Shown here one piece after another: positions 11,524 to 21,031 of a stretch of 64,000 nucleotides of DNA. This DNA comes from Enterobacteriaceae endosymbiont of Donacia dentata (GTDB taxonomy: Bacteria > Pseudomonadota > Gammaproteobacteria > Enterobacterales > Enterobacteriaceae), in NCBI RefSeq assembly GCF_012570745.1, contig NZ_CP046212.1:126118-190117 (forward strand). The letters are read 5' to 3'. Position 1 is the stretch's first letter; each line of letters starts with the position of its first letter. The position numbers and the translations under genes are program-made. A model generated the notes under the pieces. It saw only the letters and a program-made list of their open reading frames with translations. It had not been told where the DNA came from and searched no databases.

Positions 11524-12837
11524 ATGAATAAAAAAATAGTTATTATTGGATTAGGTATAACAGGTATTTCATGTGTAAATTTTTTTTTAAAAAAAGGATT
11601 AATACCATTTATTATAGATGAAAATTTTAATTTAGATTTTATAAAAAAAATACCATCATATGTACCAATACATTTAGGTTCTTTAAACAAAGAATGGATA
11701 TTGAATGCTAATTTAATTATTTTAAGTCCTGGTATTTCGATATTTCATCCCTTATTATTAAAAGCAAAAAAAAAAGGTATTGAAATAATAGGAGATATAG
11801 AATTATTTTCTCGCTATAATAAAACACCTGTAATAGCTATTACAGGTACTAATGGTAAAAGTACTGTTGTTAATATGCTTAGTCAAATTATGAAAAAAAA
11901 TAATTTTAATATTAGTATTGGAGGAAATATAGGTTATCCTGTTTTAGATTTATTATCTATTAAAAGAGATTTTTATATTTTAGAAATATCTAGTTTTCAA
12001 TTAGAAACAATAAAAAAATTTAATATATATATAGCCTTAATTTTAAATATTTCACAAGATCATATGGATAGATATCCTTTAGGAATTAAACAATATCGTG
12101 ATTTTAAATTAAAAATTTATAATAATGCTTCCTTTTGTATATATAATATAGAAAATAAATTATGTTATCCTAAATTTTTTCATAAAGAAAAAAAATATAT
12201 AACTTTTGGTAAATTTAATGGTCAATATAAATTATTTTTTGATAAAAATATGACATATTTAAAAATAAATAATAAAAAAATTTTAAATTTTAATAAAACA
12301 AAATTAATAGGAATTCATAATTATTTAAATTTTTTAGCTGTTTTAGCTATTACAGATATATTAAAAATTCCTAGAAAAATATCTTTAAAAGAAATAAATA
12401 ATTATAAAAATATGGATCATATTTTACAAATTATACATAAAGAAAATGGAATTACTTGGATTAATGATTCTAAATCTACTAATATTAGTAGTACTATAGT
12501 AGCTTTAAAATATTTATATAAAAAAAAAAAAATTTGGTTATTATTAGGAGGATATGATAAAAATTGTGAATTACATTTATTAAAACAATATTTAAAAAAT
12601 AAAAATAATATTATTATCTATTGCTTTGGGACATCTAGTAAAAAGATATTATCTTTATTTACTAAATCAATAAGAGTAAAAACAATGTTTGAAGCTATAA
12701 AAAAAATAATAAAATTAGTAAAATATGGAGATATAGTATTATTATCTCCTGCTTGTTCTAGTATTGATCAATTTAAAAATTTTAAACATCGTGGTAAAGA
12801 ATTTATTCAATTAGTTAAAAAATTATATCAAAAATAA
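11524..12837 (+). CDS. murD: UDP-MurNAc-L-Ala:D-Glu ligase MurD
   Basis: MurD adds D-glutamate to UDP-MurNAc-L-Ala in the cytoplasm. The ATP loop AITGTNGKST lies near residue 103, followed by the Mur-ligase ILNISQDHMDRY segment, the INDSKSTN motif and the LLSPACSSIDQFKNF signature near the C terminus. Length is 437 residues (E. coli 438). The coding sequence contains an uninterrupted run of 13 A at 12520-12532, a possible slippage site, but the frame is preserved as written. In E. coli ftsW follows; here only 68 bases separate murD from murG, with no ftsW remnant that I can recognise. Confidence 0.97.
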   Translation: MNKKIVIIGLGITGISCVNFFLKKGLIPFIIDENFNLDFIKKIPSYVPIHLGSLNKEWILNANLIILSPGISIFHPLLLKAKKKGIEIIGDIELFSRYNKTPVIAITGTNGKSTVVNMLSQIMKKNNFNISIGGNIGYPVLDLLSIKRDFYILEISSFQLETIKKFNIYIALILNISQDHMDRYPLGIKQYRDFKLKIYNNASFCIYNIENKLCYPKFFHKEKKYITFGKFNGQYKLFFDKNMTYLKINNKKILNFNKTKLIGIHNYLNFLAVLAITDILKIPRKISLKEINNYKNMDHILQIIHKENGITWINDSKSTNISSTIVALKYLYKKKKIWLLLGGYDKNCELHLLKQYLKNKNNIIIYCFGTSSKKILSLFTKSIRVKTMFEAIKKIIKLVKYGDIVLLSPACSSIDQFKNFKHRGKEFIQLVKKLYQK

Positions 12838-12905
12838 TATTTTTTAATATATTATATTATTTGTATATTTTAGTGTATATTAAACAAATATTTTAAAATA
12901 TAAAA

Positions 12906-13964
12906 ATGAAAAAAAAAATTATTATAGTAGCTGGAGGAACAAGAGGACATATTAATCCTGCTTTAAATATAGCACATAAATTAATTAAAAAAGGATGGAA
13001 AGTTCGTTGGTTAGGATCGTCATCAAGAATGGAATCTAAAATTATTCCTAAAAAAAAAATAAATATTTATTTAATTGAATTTTTTAAATTTGAAAATAAA
13101 AATATTTTTTCAATAATTAAAACTATAATTAAATTAATTATATCTACTTATAAATCAATTATAATTTATAAAAAATATAAACCTAATTTAATATTAACTA
13201 TGGGCAATTATATTTCTGGACCTAGTGGTTTAGCTGCATGGTTATGTCAAATTCCTTTAGCAATACATGAACAAAATAATGTACCAGGGATAACCAATAA
13301 AATTTTATCTAAAATAGCAACTATAAAAATGCAAGCATATCCTAATACATTTAAAAATGGAATATTAGTAGGTAATCCTATTAGTAAAAAAATTATTAAA
13401 TTATCTTTATATAAAAGATCTATTATAAAAATTCATAAACCAATTCATTTATTAATTACTGGTGGTAGTCAAGGATCAAATATAATAAATAAAATAGGGG
13501 TAAAATTATCAAAAATTTTAAAAAATGAAGTATTAATTTTACATCAAGTAGGTAAAGGAAATTTGAAAAAAATTTATAATAAATATAAAAAAAATAAAAT
13601 AAATAATTTTATATTAAGAGAATATATAAAAAATATACATAAAGCATATAAATGGGCAGATATAATTATATGTAGATCAGGAGCTATGACAGTTAGTGAA
13701 ATTACTGCAGTAGGATTACCAGCTATTTTTATTCCTTTTCAACATAAAGATAAACAACAGTATTTTAATGCTATAAATTTAAAAAAAATAGGAGCTGCTA
13801 AAATTTATGAACAAAATAATTTAAATATAAATAGTATTATAAATACTATATTATCTTTAAATCAAAAAAAAATAATAAATATGTCTAAAAAATCCTATAA
13901 TTTATCAATTATTAATTCTACAGAATTAATTTATAAAGAATTAAATAATATAAAAATTAATTAA
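12906..13964 (+). CDS. murG: UDP-GlcNAc:lipid I N-acetylglucosaminyltransferase MurG
   Basis: MurG is the peripheral inner-membrane GT-B glycosyltransferase that turns lipid I into lipid II. Length is 352 residues (E. coli 355). The N-terminal domain carries the glycine-rich loop, but the usual GGTGGH reads GGTRGH, placing Arg at residue 13 through a single GGA to AGA change. The HEQNNVPGITNK segment, the second glycine loop TGGSQGSNIIN, the ICRSGAMTVSEITAVGLPAIFIP donor-binding region and the DKQQYFNA motif are well conserved. It lies between murD and murC. The family is certain; whether the Arg weakens activity cannot be told from sequence alone. Confidence 0.97.
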   Translation: MKKKIIIVAGGTRGHINPALNIAHKLIKKGWKVRWLGSSSRMESKIIPKKKINIYLIEFFKFENKNIFSIIKTIIKLIISTYKSIIIYKKYKPNLILTMGNYISGPSGLAAWLCQIPLAIHEQNNVPGITNKILSKIATIKMQAYPNTFKNGILVGNPISKKIIKLSLYKRSIIKIHKPIHLLITGGSQGSNIINKIGVKLSKILKNEVLILHQVGKGNLKKIYNKYKKNKINNFILREYIKNIHKAYKWADIIICRSGAMTVSEITAVGLPAIFIPFQHKDKQQYFNAINLKKIGAAKIYEQNNLNINSIINTILSLNQKKIINMSKKSYNLSIINSTELIYKELNNIKIN

Positions 13965-13981
13965 TTTAATATTTTAAAAAT

Positions 13982-15466
13982 ATGAAATGTAATATATATA
14001 AAAACAAAAATATATATCAAATACCAAAAATGACAAATATTCACCATATATATTTTATTGGTATTGGTGGTTCTGGTATGAGTGGTATTGCTAAAATATT
14101 AGCAAAACAAGGATATAAAGTTAGTGGTTCAGATTTATTAAATAATTTTAATATACAAAATTTAATTTCATTAAATATAAAAATATATTTGAATCATAAT
14201 GAAAAAAATATTATAAATAATAATATAGATTTAATTGTAGTATCTAATGCTATTAAAAAAAATAATCCAGAATTAATTATTGCAAAAAAATTAAATATTA
14301 TTGTAATTAATAGAATACAAATGTTAGCAGAATTAATGAGATTTTCTTATGGTATTACAGTAACAGGAACACATGGTAAAACAACTACTACTGCAATAAT
14401 ATATAAAATATATAAATTAGCTGGTTTAAATCCAACATTTATAAATGGTGGAATTTTAAAAAATTCTAAAGAATATTCTTATTTAGGTTCAAGTAAATAT
14501 TTTATTACTGAAGTAGATGAAAGTAATAAATTTTTTTTAAATTTAAGACCAATTATTAATGTAATTACTAATATTGAAAATGAACATTTAGAATATTATA
14601 ATAATAATATTAAAATTTTAAAAAAAACATTTTTAAAATTTTTAAAAAAAATTCCATTTTACGGATGTATAGTTATTTGTATAGATAATAAAAATAATTA
14701 TAATTTAATAAAAGAAAATAGAAATTTTTTAAAATCAAAAATTATTACTTATGGTTTTCATAAAAATGCTGATATTAGATTAATAAATTTCTCTCAAAAT
14801 ACTTATGGAAGTAAATTTTATATATTAGACAAAAAAAATTTTTTAAATTTAAAAGTAAATCTAAAAATTTTTGGCTATCATAACGCATTAAATGCAACAG
14901 CTGCTTTCATAGTATCATCTTATATTGGATTAAAATATTCAATTATTTTAAAAACATTAAAAGAATTTGAAGGTATAAAAAGAAGATTTGATATTTTAGG
15001 TATTTTACCTTATTGTAATAAAACAAATACAAAAAAAAATACAATAATTATTGATGATTATGGACATCATCCAACCGAAATAAATGTTACTATTAAAACT
15101 ATACGTAGTATTTGGCCAAATAGAAAATTAGTAATGGTTTTTCAACCTCATCGTTTTTCAAGAACTTTAAATCTTTTAGATAAATTTGTTAAAATTTTAT
15201 CTAAAGTTAATATATTATTTTTATTAGAAATTTATTCTGCAGGAGAAAATCTTATTAAAGATATTAATAGTAAAAATTTATGTAAAAAAATAAAAAAATT
15301 AAAATTAATTTCTCCTATTTTAATTAAATCAAATAATTATAATAATATTACAAATATTATATTTAAAAAATTAAAAGGAAATGAAATATTAATTTTTCAA
15401 GGTGCTGGAGATATTAATAATATTTCATCTTTTTTTATTAAAAAAAATTTAAAAAATAAAAATTAA
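13982..15466 (+). CDS. murC: UDP-MurNAc:L-alanine ligase MurC
   Basis: MurC attaches L-alanine to UDP-MurNAc, the first step in building the stem peptide. The N-terminal Rossmann loop GIGGSGMSGIA lies near residue 27, and the ATP loop TGTHGKTTTT near residue 122. The TEVDESNKFF, NIENEHLEYY, RRFDILG and DDYGHHPTEI motifs follow in the usual order, and QPHRFSRT lies in the C-terminal domain. Length is 494 residues (E. coli 491). It is 17 bases after murG and 11 bases before ddlB on the same strand, consistent with one operon. Confidence 0.97.
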   Translation: MKCNIYKNKNIYQIPKMTNIHHIYFIGIGGSGMSGIAKILAKQGYKVSGSDLLNNFNIQNLISLNIKIYLNHNEKNIINNNIDLIVVSNAIKKNNPELIIAKKLNIIVINRIQMLAELMRFSYGITVTGTHGKTTTTAIIYKIYKLAGLNPTFINGGILKNSKEYSYLGSSKYFITEVDESNKFFLNLRPIINVITNIENEHLEYYNNNIKILKKTFLKFLKKIPFYGCIVICIDNKNNYNLIKENRNFLKSKIITYGFHKNADIRLINFSQNTYGSKFYILDKKNFLNLKVNLKIFGYHNALNATAAFIVSSYIGLKYSIILKTLKEFEGIKRRFDILGILPYCNKTNTKKNTIIIDDYGHHPTEINVTIKTIRSIWPNRKLVMVFQPHRFSRTLNLLDKFVKILSKVNILFLLEIYSAGENLIKDINSKNLCKKIKKLKLISPILIKSNNYNNITNIIFKKLKGNEILIFQGAGDINNISSFFIKKNLKNKN

Positions 15467-15477
15467 ATAATAAAATT

Positions 15478-16395
15478 ATGTCTGAAAAAATAGCTGTTTT
15501 ATTTGGAGGAAATTCACAAGAAAGGGAAATTTCATTAAAATCAGGTAAAAATATTTTAAATGCTTTATTAAAAGTAGGTATAAACGCAATTGGAATAGAT
15601 CCAATAAAATTTCCATTATTATATTTAAAAAAATATGGATTTACTAAAGTGTTTATATCTTTACATGGTAAAGGTGGAGAAGATGGTACTTTACAAGGAA
15701 TATTAGAATATTTAAATATTCCTTATACTGGAAGTGGAATATTATCTTCTGCAATAACTATGAATAAATTTATTACAAAAACTATATGGAAAGCACATGG
15801 ATTACCAGTATATCCTCATTTTTTATTAACAAAAAAAAATTTTATTAAATCAAATTATTTAAAAATAAAAAAAAAAATTTTAAAATTAACTTTACCTATT
15901 TTTATAAAACCTAATTGTAATGGATCTAGTTTAGGTATTTTTAAAGTTAATCATATAGATGATATTTTTAATACAATAGAAAAATCATTTATATATAGTA
16001 ATAATCTTTTAATTGAAAAATATATAAGAGGAACAGAATATACAGTAGGAATTTTAAATAAAAAAATTTTACCACCTATAAAAATAGAATATGTAAATTC
16101 TTTTTATAATTATCAAGCAAAATATTATGCAAATAATACAAAATATTTTTGTCCAAGTGGATTAAGTAAAAAAAAAGAACAAGAATTATCAAATATAGTA
16201 TTATACGCATGGAATGTTGTAAAATGTACTGGATGGGGTAGAGTTGACGTTATTTTAGATAATAATAATAATTTTCAATTATTAGAAATAAATACTATTC
16301 CTGGAATGACATCACAAAGTTTATATCCAATAGCTGCTAAAACAGCAGGATTATCTTTTTATGATTTAGTTATTAAAATTTTAAATTTAAATTAA
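15478..16395 (+). CDS. ddlB: D-alanine-D-alanine ligase DdlB
   Basis: Ddl is an ATP-grasp enzyme that joins two D-alanines, providing the dipeptide that MurF consumes. The sequence shows the N-terminal GGNSQEREISLKSG motif, SLHGKGGEDGTLQGILE, the ATP-binding KPNCNGSSLGI segment, and the C-terminal LEINTIPGMTSQSL metal- and substrate-binding motif. At 305 residues it matches E. coli DdlB (306) rather than the longer DdlA, in agreement with its dcw position. In E. coli, ftsQ, ftsA, ftsZ and lpxC follow. Here the next gene is the convergent DUF721 gene 23 bases downstream, so that whole block has been deleted. Confidence 0.97.
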   Translation: MSEKIAVLFGGNSQEREISLKSGKNILNALLKVGINAIGIDPIKFPLLYLKKYGFTKVFISLHGKGGEDGTLQGILEYLNIPYTGSGILSSAITMNKFITKTIWKAHGLPVYPHFLLTKKNFIKSNYLKIKKKILKLTLPIFIKPNCNGSSLGIFKVNHIDDIFNTIEKSFIYSNNLLIEKYIRGTEYTVGILNKKILPPIKIEYVNSFYNYQAKYYANNTKYFCPSGLSKKKEQELSNIVLYAWNVVKCTGWGRVDVILDNNNNFQLLEINTIPGMTSQSLYPIAAKTAGLSFYDLVIKILNLN

Positions 16396-16418
16396 GAAAA
16401 AAATTTTTATATTAAATA

Positions 16419-16898
16419 CTATATTTTTGTTAATTGAATAAATTTTTTTATTATAATACGTAATTTTATAGAACTCTTTTTGGATAAATTTAATAATAGT
16501 TTAGCACTATATTTACTTAAAATTTTTTTTTTAAAGTTAAATTTATGATTATAATTATTAATTAATGTTGTTTTAAAAAAAACAGGATTAATTTTAAAAT
16601 CAATTTTTTTAAGGGAAGGAATAATATTTTTTTTTAAAAAAAATATAAGATTATCCCTTTCAGATAAAAATTTAATAATATAATTAGAATTATATAATTC
16701 TAAAATTAAAATATTATTTTTAATATTTTTAATATTATAACAATTATGTAATTCAACAGGTAAATATTTTTTGATAAATTTATTAATTTTTATTAAAATA
16801 ATTGTATGTATATATATTTTATATAAAATTTTTGTATGAGGTGAGGAATATTTTTGTTGAAAAATTTTATTAATCAATAATAATTTATTATTACGCAT
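16419..16898 (-). CDS. dciA: DUF721/DciA-like protein (probable replicative helicase loader)
   Basis: This small 159-residue basic protein fits the DUF721 (DciA) pattern. It has a helical N terminus, then a LPVELHNCYNIKNIKNN core followed by ILILELYNSNYIIKFLSER and a FKINPVFF segment, as in LPxELxxHCxVxNxxDGxLxLxxxSxxWATRLR...KVxP. A short C-terminal LSKYSAKLLLNLSKK helix matches the family's LSPxSAxxLRxxA end. DciA is the ancestral bacterial protein that helps deposit the DnaB helicase on DNA; E. coli lacks it and uses DnaC. In many gammaproteobacteria the gene lies beside secA, as here, divergent across 116 bases. The start has an AAGGA site. Homology is inferred by pattern only, and the basic AT-driven composition obscures it. 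Confidence 0.72.
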   Translation of the reverse strand: MRNNKLLLINKIFQQKYSSPHTKILYKIYIHTIILIKINKFIKKYLPVELHNCYNIKNIKNNILILELYNSNYIIKFLSERDNLIFFLKKNIIPSLKKIDFKINPVFFKTTLINNYNHKFNFKKKILSKYSAKLLLNLSKKSSIKLRIIIKKFIQLTKI

Positions 16899-17014
16899 GA
16901 AATTTATCCTTTAAAAAATTTTAAAATGGATATTTATTATACCTTTAATTAAAATAATTATTTAATAATGTTTATTATATTAAAATTATATTTTATTAAT
17001 AAAAGAGTATTTAT

Positions 17015-19744
17015 ATGTTAAAAAAAATTTTTACTAAAATTTTTGGTAGTAATAATGATCGTATTTTAAAACGTATTCAAAAAACAGTTAATATTATAAA
17101 TAATATGGAAAAAAAATTTGAAAAATTAACTAATTCTGAATTACAAAATAAAACTTTATATTTAAAAAAAAAATTACAAAATAATCATTCCTTAGAAGAT
17201 ATTTTACCAGAATCTTTTGCAACAGTTAGAGAAGCCAGTAAAAGAATATTTAATATGCGTCACTTTGACGTCCAATTAATTGGCGGTATTGTATTAAATA
17301 ATAATTGTGTAGCTGAAATGAGAACTGGAGAAGGTAAAACATTAACATCTACATTACCAGCATATCTTAATGCTCTTAGTGGTAAAGGTGTTCATATAGT
17401 TACTGTTAATGATTATTTAGCTCAAAGAGATGCTATAAATAATAAAATATTATTTGAATTTTTAGGTTTAACTGTAGGGATTAATATATCTAATATGTCA
17501 TTAGATGAAAAAAAAATTGCTTATCAAGCAGATATCACCTACGGAACTAATAATGAATATGGATTTGATTTTTTAAGAGATAATATGGTTTTAAATTATG
17601 ATGAAAAAGTACAACGTACTTTAAATTATGCTATTATAGATGAAGTTGATTCAATACTTATTGATGAAGCTCGTACTCCTTTAATTATCTCAGGTACAAC
17701 AGAAGATAATTCAGAATTATATGTTCAAATTAATAAAATTATACCTAAATTAATATATCAATCAGAAGAAGATTCTGAATTTTTTAAAGGTCAAGGACAT
17801 TTTTTTATAGATGAAAAATCACGTCAAGCATATTTAACAGAAAGAGGTTTAGTTTATTTAGAAAAAATGTTAATAAAAAAAAATATTATAAATAAAGGAG
17901 AATCTTTATACTCTAATTCTAATATTATTATTTTACATCATGTTATTGCCGCATTAAGAGCACATAAACTTTTTAAAAAAAATACAGATTATATATTAAA
18001 AAATAATAAAATTATAATAGTAGATGAACATACTGGAAGATTAATGAAGGGAAGAAGATGGTCTGAAGGATTACATCAAGCAATAGAAGCAAAAGAAAAT
18101 GTAAAAATTAATAATGAAAATCAAACTTTAGCATCTATTACATTTCAAAACTATTTTAGACTGTATAAAAAATTATCAGGTATGACTGGTACTGCTAGTA
18201 CTGAATCTTTTGAATTTAAAGAAATTTATAAATTAGATACAGTAGTTATTCCTACTAATAAACCTATGATTAGAAAAGACTTATCAGATTTAGTTTATTT
18301 AACTAAAGAAGAAAAAATAAAAGCAATAATTGAAGATATAAAAAATAAAAATTTTAGAGGACAACCAGTATTAGTTGGGACTGTTTCTATAAAAAAATCT
18401 GAAATAATTTCTCAAAAATTAAAAAATATAGGTATAAAACATAATGTTTTAAACGCAAAATTTCATGCTAGAGAAGCAGAAATTATATCAAAAGCAGGAA
18501 AAAAAAATGCAGTAACAATTGCAACTAATATGGCAGGTAGAGGAACAGATATTGTTTTAGGAGGTAATTTATTATTACATAATACTCAGTATAAATTAGA
18601 AACAATCAAAAATTTAAAATTACAGTGGGAAAAACAACATGATGAAATAATTAAATTAGGAGGATTATATGTTATAGGAACAGAAAGACATGAATCAAGA
18701 AGAATTGATAATCAATTAAGAGGACGTGCTGGTAGACAAGGAGATATAGGATCTTCAAGATTTTATTTATCAATGGAAGATTCTTTAATGCGTATTTTTG
18801 CATCTAAAAATATATCTAATTTAATGAGTAAATTAGGTATGAAAAAAAATGATTATATTGAACATCCTTGGATAACTAAATCAATTTCAACTGCACAAAA
18901 AAAAGTAGAACATTATAATTTTGAAATAAGAAAACAATTATTAGAATATGATGACATAATAAATGATCAGCGTTTAGCTATATATTTACAAAGAAATATA
19001 TTATTAAAATCATCAAATATTAATCAAATAATTAATAATTTTAGAATTGATTTTTTATCAAAAGTTTTAAATAATTATATAAAATCTAATAATTTTATAA
19101 AAGAAAAATGGGATTTAAAAAAATTAAAAAAATATTTTATAAATATCTTTAATTATGAACTACCAATTAAGAATTGGTTACATGAAAATAAAAAAAATAA
19201 TAAAAAAATATTAGATAAAAATTTTATTTTAAAAAAAATAATTAATTTTATAGAAATAAAATACTTTAAAAAAATAAATATAATAGAAAAAAAATATATA
19301 AATAATTTTGAAAAAAATATTACATTACAAATTTTAGATAATTTATGGAAAGAACATCTTTCAGCCATAGAATATTTAAAACAAGGTATTCATTTAAGAG
19401 GATATGCACAAAAAGATCCTAAACAAGAATTTAAGCATGAATCTTTTCATATGTTTAATGCAATGTTAGATTCTTTAAAAGAAGAAGTTATTATTACTTT
19501 AAGTAAAGTTGAAATTAATAAAATTAAAAATTCTGATGAAATTACTTTATTAAGTAATAATAATAAAAATAAAAATATTCATAATTTTAAAATTATAAAA
19601 AAAATACCTGATTCTTCTGTAAATAAAACAAATAAGTACTTAAATAATATTAATCTTTTTAAAAAAAAAATAGGTAGAAATGAAAAATGTCCTTGTTTTT
19701 CAGGGAAAAAATATAAATTTTGTCATGGATTAATTTTAAAATAG
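17015..19744 (+). CDS. secA: Preprotein translocase ATPase SecA
   Basis: SecA is the motor ATPase that drives preproteins through SecYEG; likely clients encoded in this window are OmpA, PotD and SurA. The Walker A motif [17 protein letters not shown] lies near residue 105 and the [19 protein letters not shown] segment near residue 210. [15 protein letters not shown] and the [16 protein letters not shown] motif are in nucleotide-binding domain 2. The C-terminal zinc-binding [14 protein letters not shown] tail, which binds SecB and phospholipid, is present. Length is 909 residues (E. coli 901). The secM arrest gene that regulates secA in E. coli is absent, so that control is lost. The region just before the C-terminal tail is low-complexity Asn/Lys. 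Confidence 0.98.
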   Translation: MLKKIFTKIFGSNNDRILKRIQKTVNIINNMEKKFEKLTNSELQNKTLYLKKKLQNNHSLEDILPESFATVREASKRIFNMRHFDVQLIGGIVLNNNCVAEMRTGEGKTLTSTLPAYLNALSGKGVHIVTVNDYLAQRDAINNKILFEFLGLTVGINISNMSLDEKKIAYQADITYGTNNEYGFDFLRDNMVLNYDEKVQRTLNYAIIDEVDSILIDEARTPLIISGTTEDNSELYVQINKIIPKLIYQSEEDSEFFKGQGHFFIDEKSRQAYLTERGLVYLEKMLIKKNIINKGESLYSNSNIIILHHVIAALRAHKLFKKNTDYILKNNKIIIVDEHTGRLMKGRRWSEGLHQAIEAKENVKINNENQTLASITFQNYFRLYKKLSGMTGTASTESFEFKEIYKLDTVVIPTNKPMIRKDLSDLVYLTKEEKIKAIIEDIKNKNFRGQPVLVGTVSIKKSEIISQKLKNIGIKHNVLNAKFHAREAEIISKAGKKNAVTIATNMAGRGTDIVLGGNLLLHNTQYKLETIKNLKLQWEKQHDEIIKLGGLYVIGTERHESRRIDNQLRGRAGRQGDIGSSRFYLSMEDSLMRIFASKNISNLMSKLGMKKNDYIEHPWITKSISTAQKKVEHYNFEIRKQLLEYDDIINDQRLAIYLQRNILLKSSNINQIINNFRIDFLSKVLNNYIKSNNFIKEKWDLKKLKKYFINIFNYELPIKNWLHENKKNNKKILDKNFILKKIINFIEIKYFKKINIIEKKYINNFEKNITLQILDNLWKEHLSAIEYLKQGIHLRGYAQKDPKQEFKHESFHMFNAMLDSLKEEVIITLSKVEINKIKNSDEITLLSNNNKNKNIHNFKIIKKIPDSSVNKTNKYLNNINLFKKKIGRNEKCPCFSGKKYKFCHGLILK

Positions 19745-19745
19745 A

Positions 19746-19795
19746 AATAATAGAGGGTATAAAAAATAAATTTATTTTTTATACCCTCTATTATT
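19746..19795. terminator. Bidirectional terminator hairpin between secA and dnaJ
   Basis: This is a perfect inverted repeat with 25-base arms and no separate loop (tip AAATTT). It contains the GC-richer core TAGAGGGTAT / ATACCCTCTA. It starts one base after the secA stop and ends just before the dnaJ stop, so it serves two convergent genes. T-runs lie in and after the hairpin on the plus strand, and by symmetry on the minus strand. Intrinsic bidirectional termination is the natural reading. Confidence 0.85.
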
Positions 19796-19796
19796 T

Positions 19797-20912
19797 TTAA
19801 AATTTTATTTTATGAAAAAAATTTTTAATACTATCTAAAAATTTTTTTAATTTAGGATAATTTCGATAATCAGAAAATTCATTAAAACTTTTTTCTAATT
19901 TATATAAAATTTTTTTTTGTGTATTATTTAAATTAATTGGAATTTCTATTTTTATTTTACAAAATAAATCACCAAAATTATTGTTTTTAATGGATTTAAT
20001 TCCTTTGTTTCGTATTCTAAATATTTTACCTGTTTGAGTATTTTGAGGAATTTTTAATTTTACATACCCATTTAAGGTAGGAATATCTATATTTCCACCT
20101 AAAATAGCTGTAATAAAATTAATGGGTAATTCACAATATAAATTATTTTCTTTACGAGTAAAAAGGTGATGTTTCTTTATCTTAATTTCTATATATAAAT
20201 CTCCAGATGAAAATTTGTTATAACCTATTTCTCCTTCTCCACTTAATCTAATTTGATCTCCTGAATTAATTCCACTAGGAATTTTTACTGATAAAGTTTT
20301 ATAAACTTCTATTTTTTTTTTACCTTTACAATAAAAACAAGGATTTTTTATAAAATTTCCTTGACCATGACATTTAGGACAAGTTTGTTGAACAGTAAAA
20401 AATCCTTGACTCATATGAATTTGTCCTAAACCATTACATGTATAACATTTTTGTAACGCACCTTGAGATCCTGTTCCATTACAATAATTACAATTTTTTA
20501 AAATAGGAATTTTAATTTCTTTAGTTATTCCTTTTACCGCATCTTCTAAAGAAAGTTCAATTAGATATTTTAAATCAGATCCTCTTTTAGAACTTTGTTT
20601 ATTTTTTGTATTCCCCCCAAAAATATCACCAAAAACATCTCCAAAAATATCACTAAAATCAGTTGTTGTATTATTTATATTTTCATGATCAAAAGCAGAA
20701 TGACCATATGCATCATATGCAGCTCTTTTTTTAGCATTACTTAAAATTTCATAAGCCTGTTTAATTTCTTTAAACTTATCTTCAGCATTTTTATTTCCGG
20801 GATTACGATCTGGATGAAACTTCATAGCCAAACGTTTATATGCTTTTTTAATCTCACGATCTTCAGCATTTTTAGTAACACCTAAAATATCATAATAATC
20901 TTTTTTTGCCAT
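19797..20912 (-). CDS. dnaJ: Chaperone DnaJ (Hsp40)
   Basis: DnaJ is the co-chaperone that delivers unfolded substrates to DnaK and stimulates its ATPase. The J domain (residues 1-70) carries the HPD motif in KFHPDRNPG. It is followed by a G/F-rich linker ([11 protein letters not shown]) and four zinc-finger repeats near residues 140-205: [24 protein letters not shown] and CFYCKGK. The last repeat has Lys where the terminal Gly is usual. The C-terminal substrate-binding domain is present. Length is 371 residues (E. coli 376). It lies 119 bases downstream of dnaK on the same strand, with an intercistronic hairpin between them, and is expected to be transcribed from the dnaK heat-shock promoter. 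Confidence 0.98.
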   Translation of the reverse strand: MAKKDYYDILGVTKNAEDREIKKAYKRLAMKFHPDRNPGNKNAEDKFKEIKQAYEILSNAKKRAAYDAYGHSAFDHENINNTTTDFSDIFGDVFGDIFGGNTKNKQSSKRGSDLKYLIELSLEDAVKGITKEIKIPILKNCNYCNGTGSQGALQKCYTCNGLGQIHMSQGFFTVQQTCPKCHGQGNFIKNPCFYCKGKKKIEVYKTLSVKIPSGINSGDQIRLSGEGEIGYNKFSSGDLYIEIKIKKHHLFTRKENNLYCELPINFITAILGGNIDIPTLNGYVKLKIPQNTQTGKIFRIRNKGIKSIKNNNFGDLFCKIKIEIPINLNNTQKKILYKLEKSFNEFSDYRNYPKLKKFLDSIKNFFHKIKF

Positions 20913-20950
20913 AATAAATAACTATCCTAATCTCTAACCCCACAATTACT

Positions 20951-20984
20951 TAATACCGATTATTATCTTCTATAAACGGTATTA
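20951..20984 (-). promoter_or_regulatory. Intercistronic hairpin between dnaK and dnaJ
   Basis: Inverted repeat TAATACCG / CGGTATTA with perfect 8-base arms and an 18-base loop, lying in the 119-base dnaK-dnaJ spacer. The CCG/CGG pairs stand out in such AT-rich surroundings. No T-run follows on the minus strand, so it is more likely an mRNA stability or attenuation element than a full terminator. Its function is inferred. Confidence 0.45.
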
Positions 20985-21031
20985 ACATATTTTTATAATT
21001 CCATAAAAAAAATAATTATATATAATAAAAA

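Noticed and set aside
11502-11690. Minus-strand open frame of 62 codons over the start of murD
   Set aside because: Antisense shadow of conserved MurD sequence with no recognisable product.
12838-12905. Possible ftsW remnant between murD and murG
   Set aside because: Only 68 AT-rich bases remain and no FtsW-like residue pattern is visible in any frame.
19153-19368. Minus-strand open frame of 71 codons inside secA
   Set aside because: Mirror of an A-rich coding part of secA, giving a Phe/Ile-rich translation typical of antisense frames.
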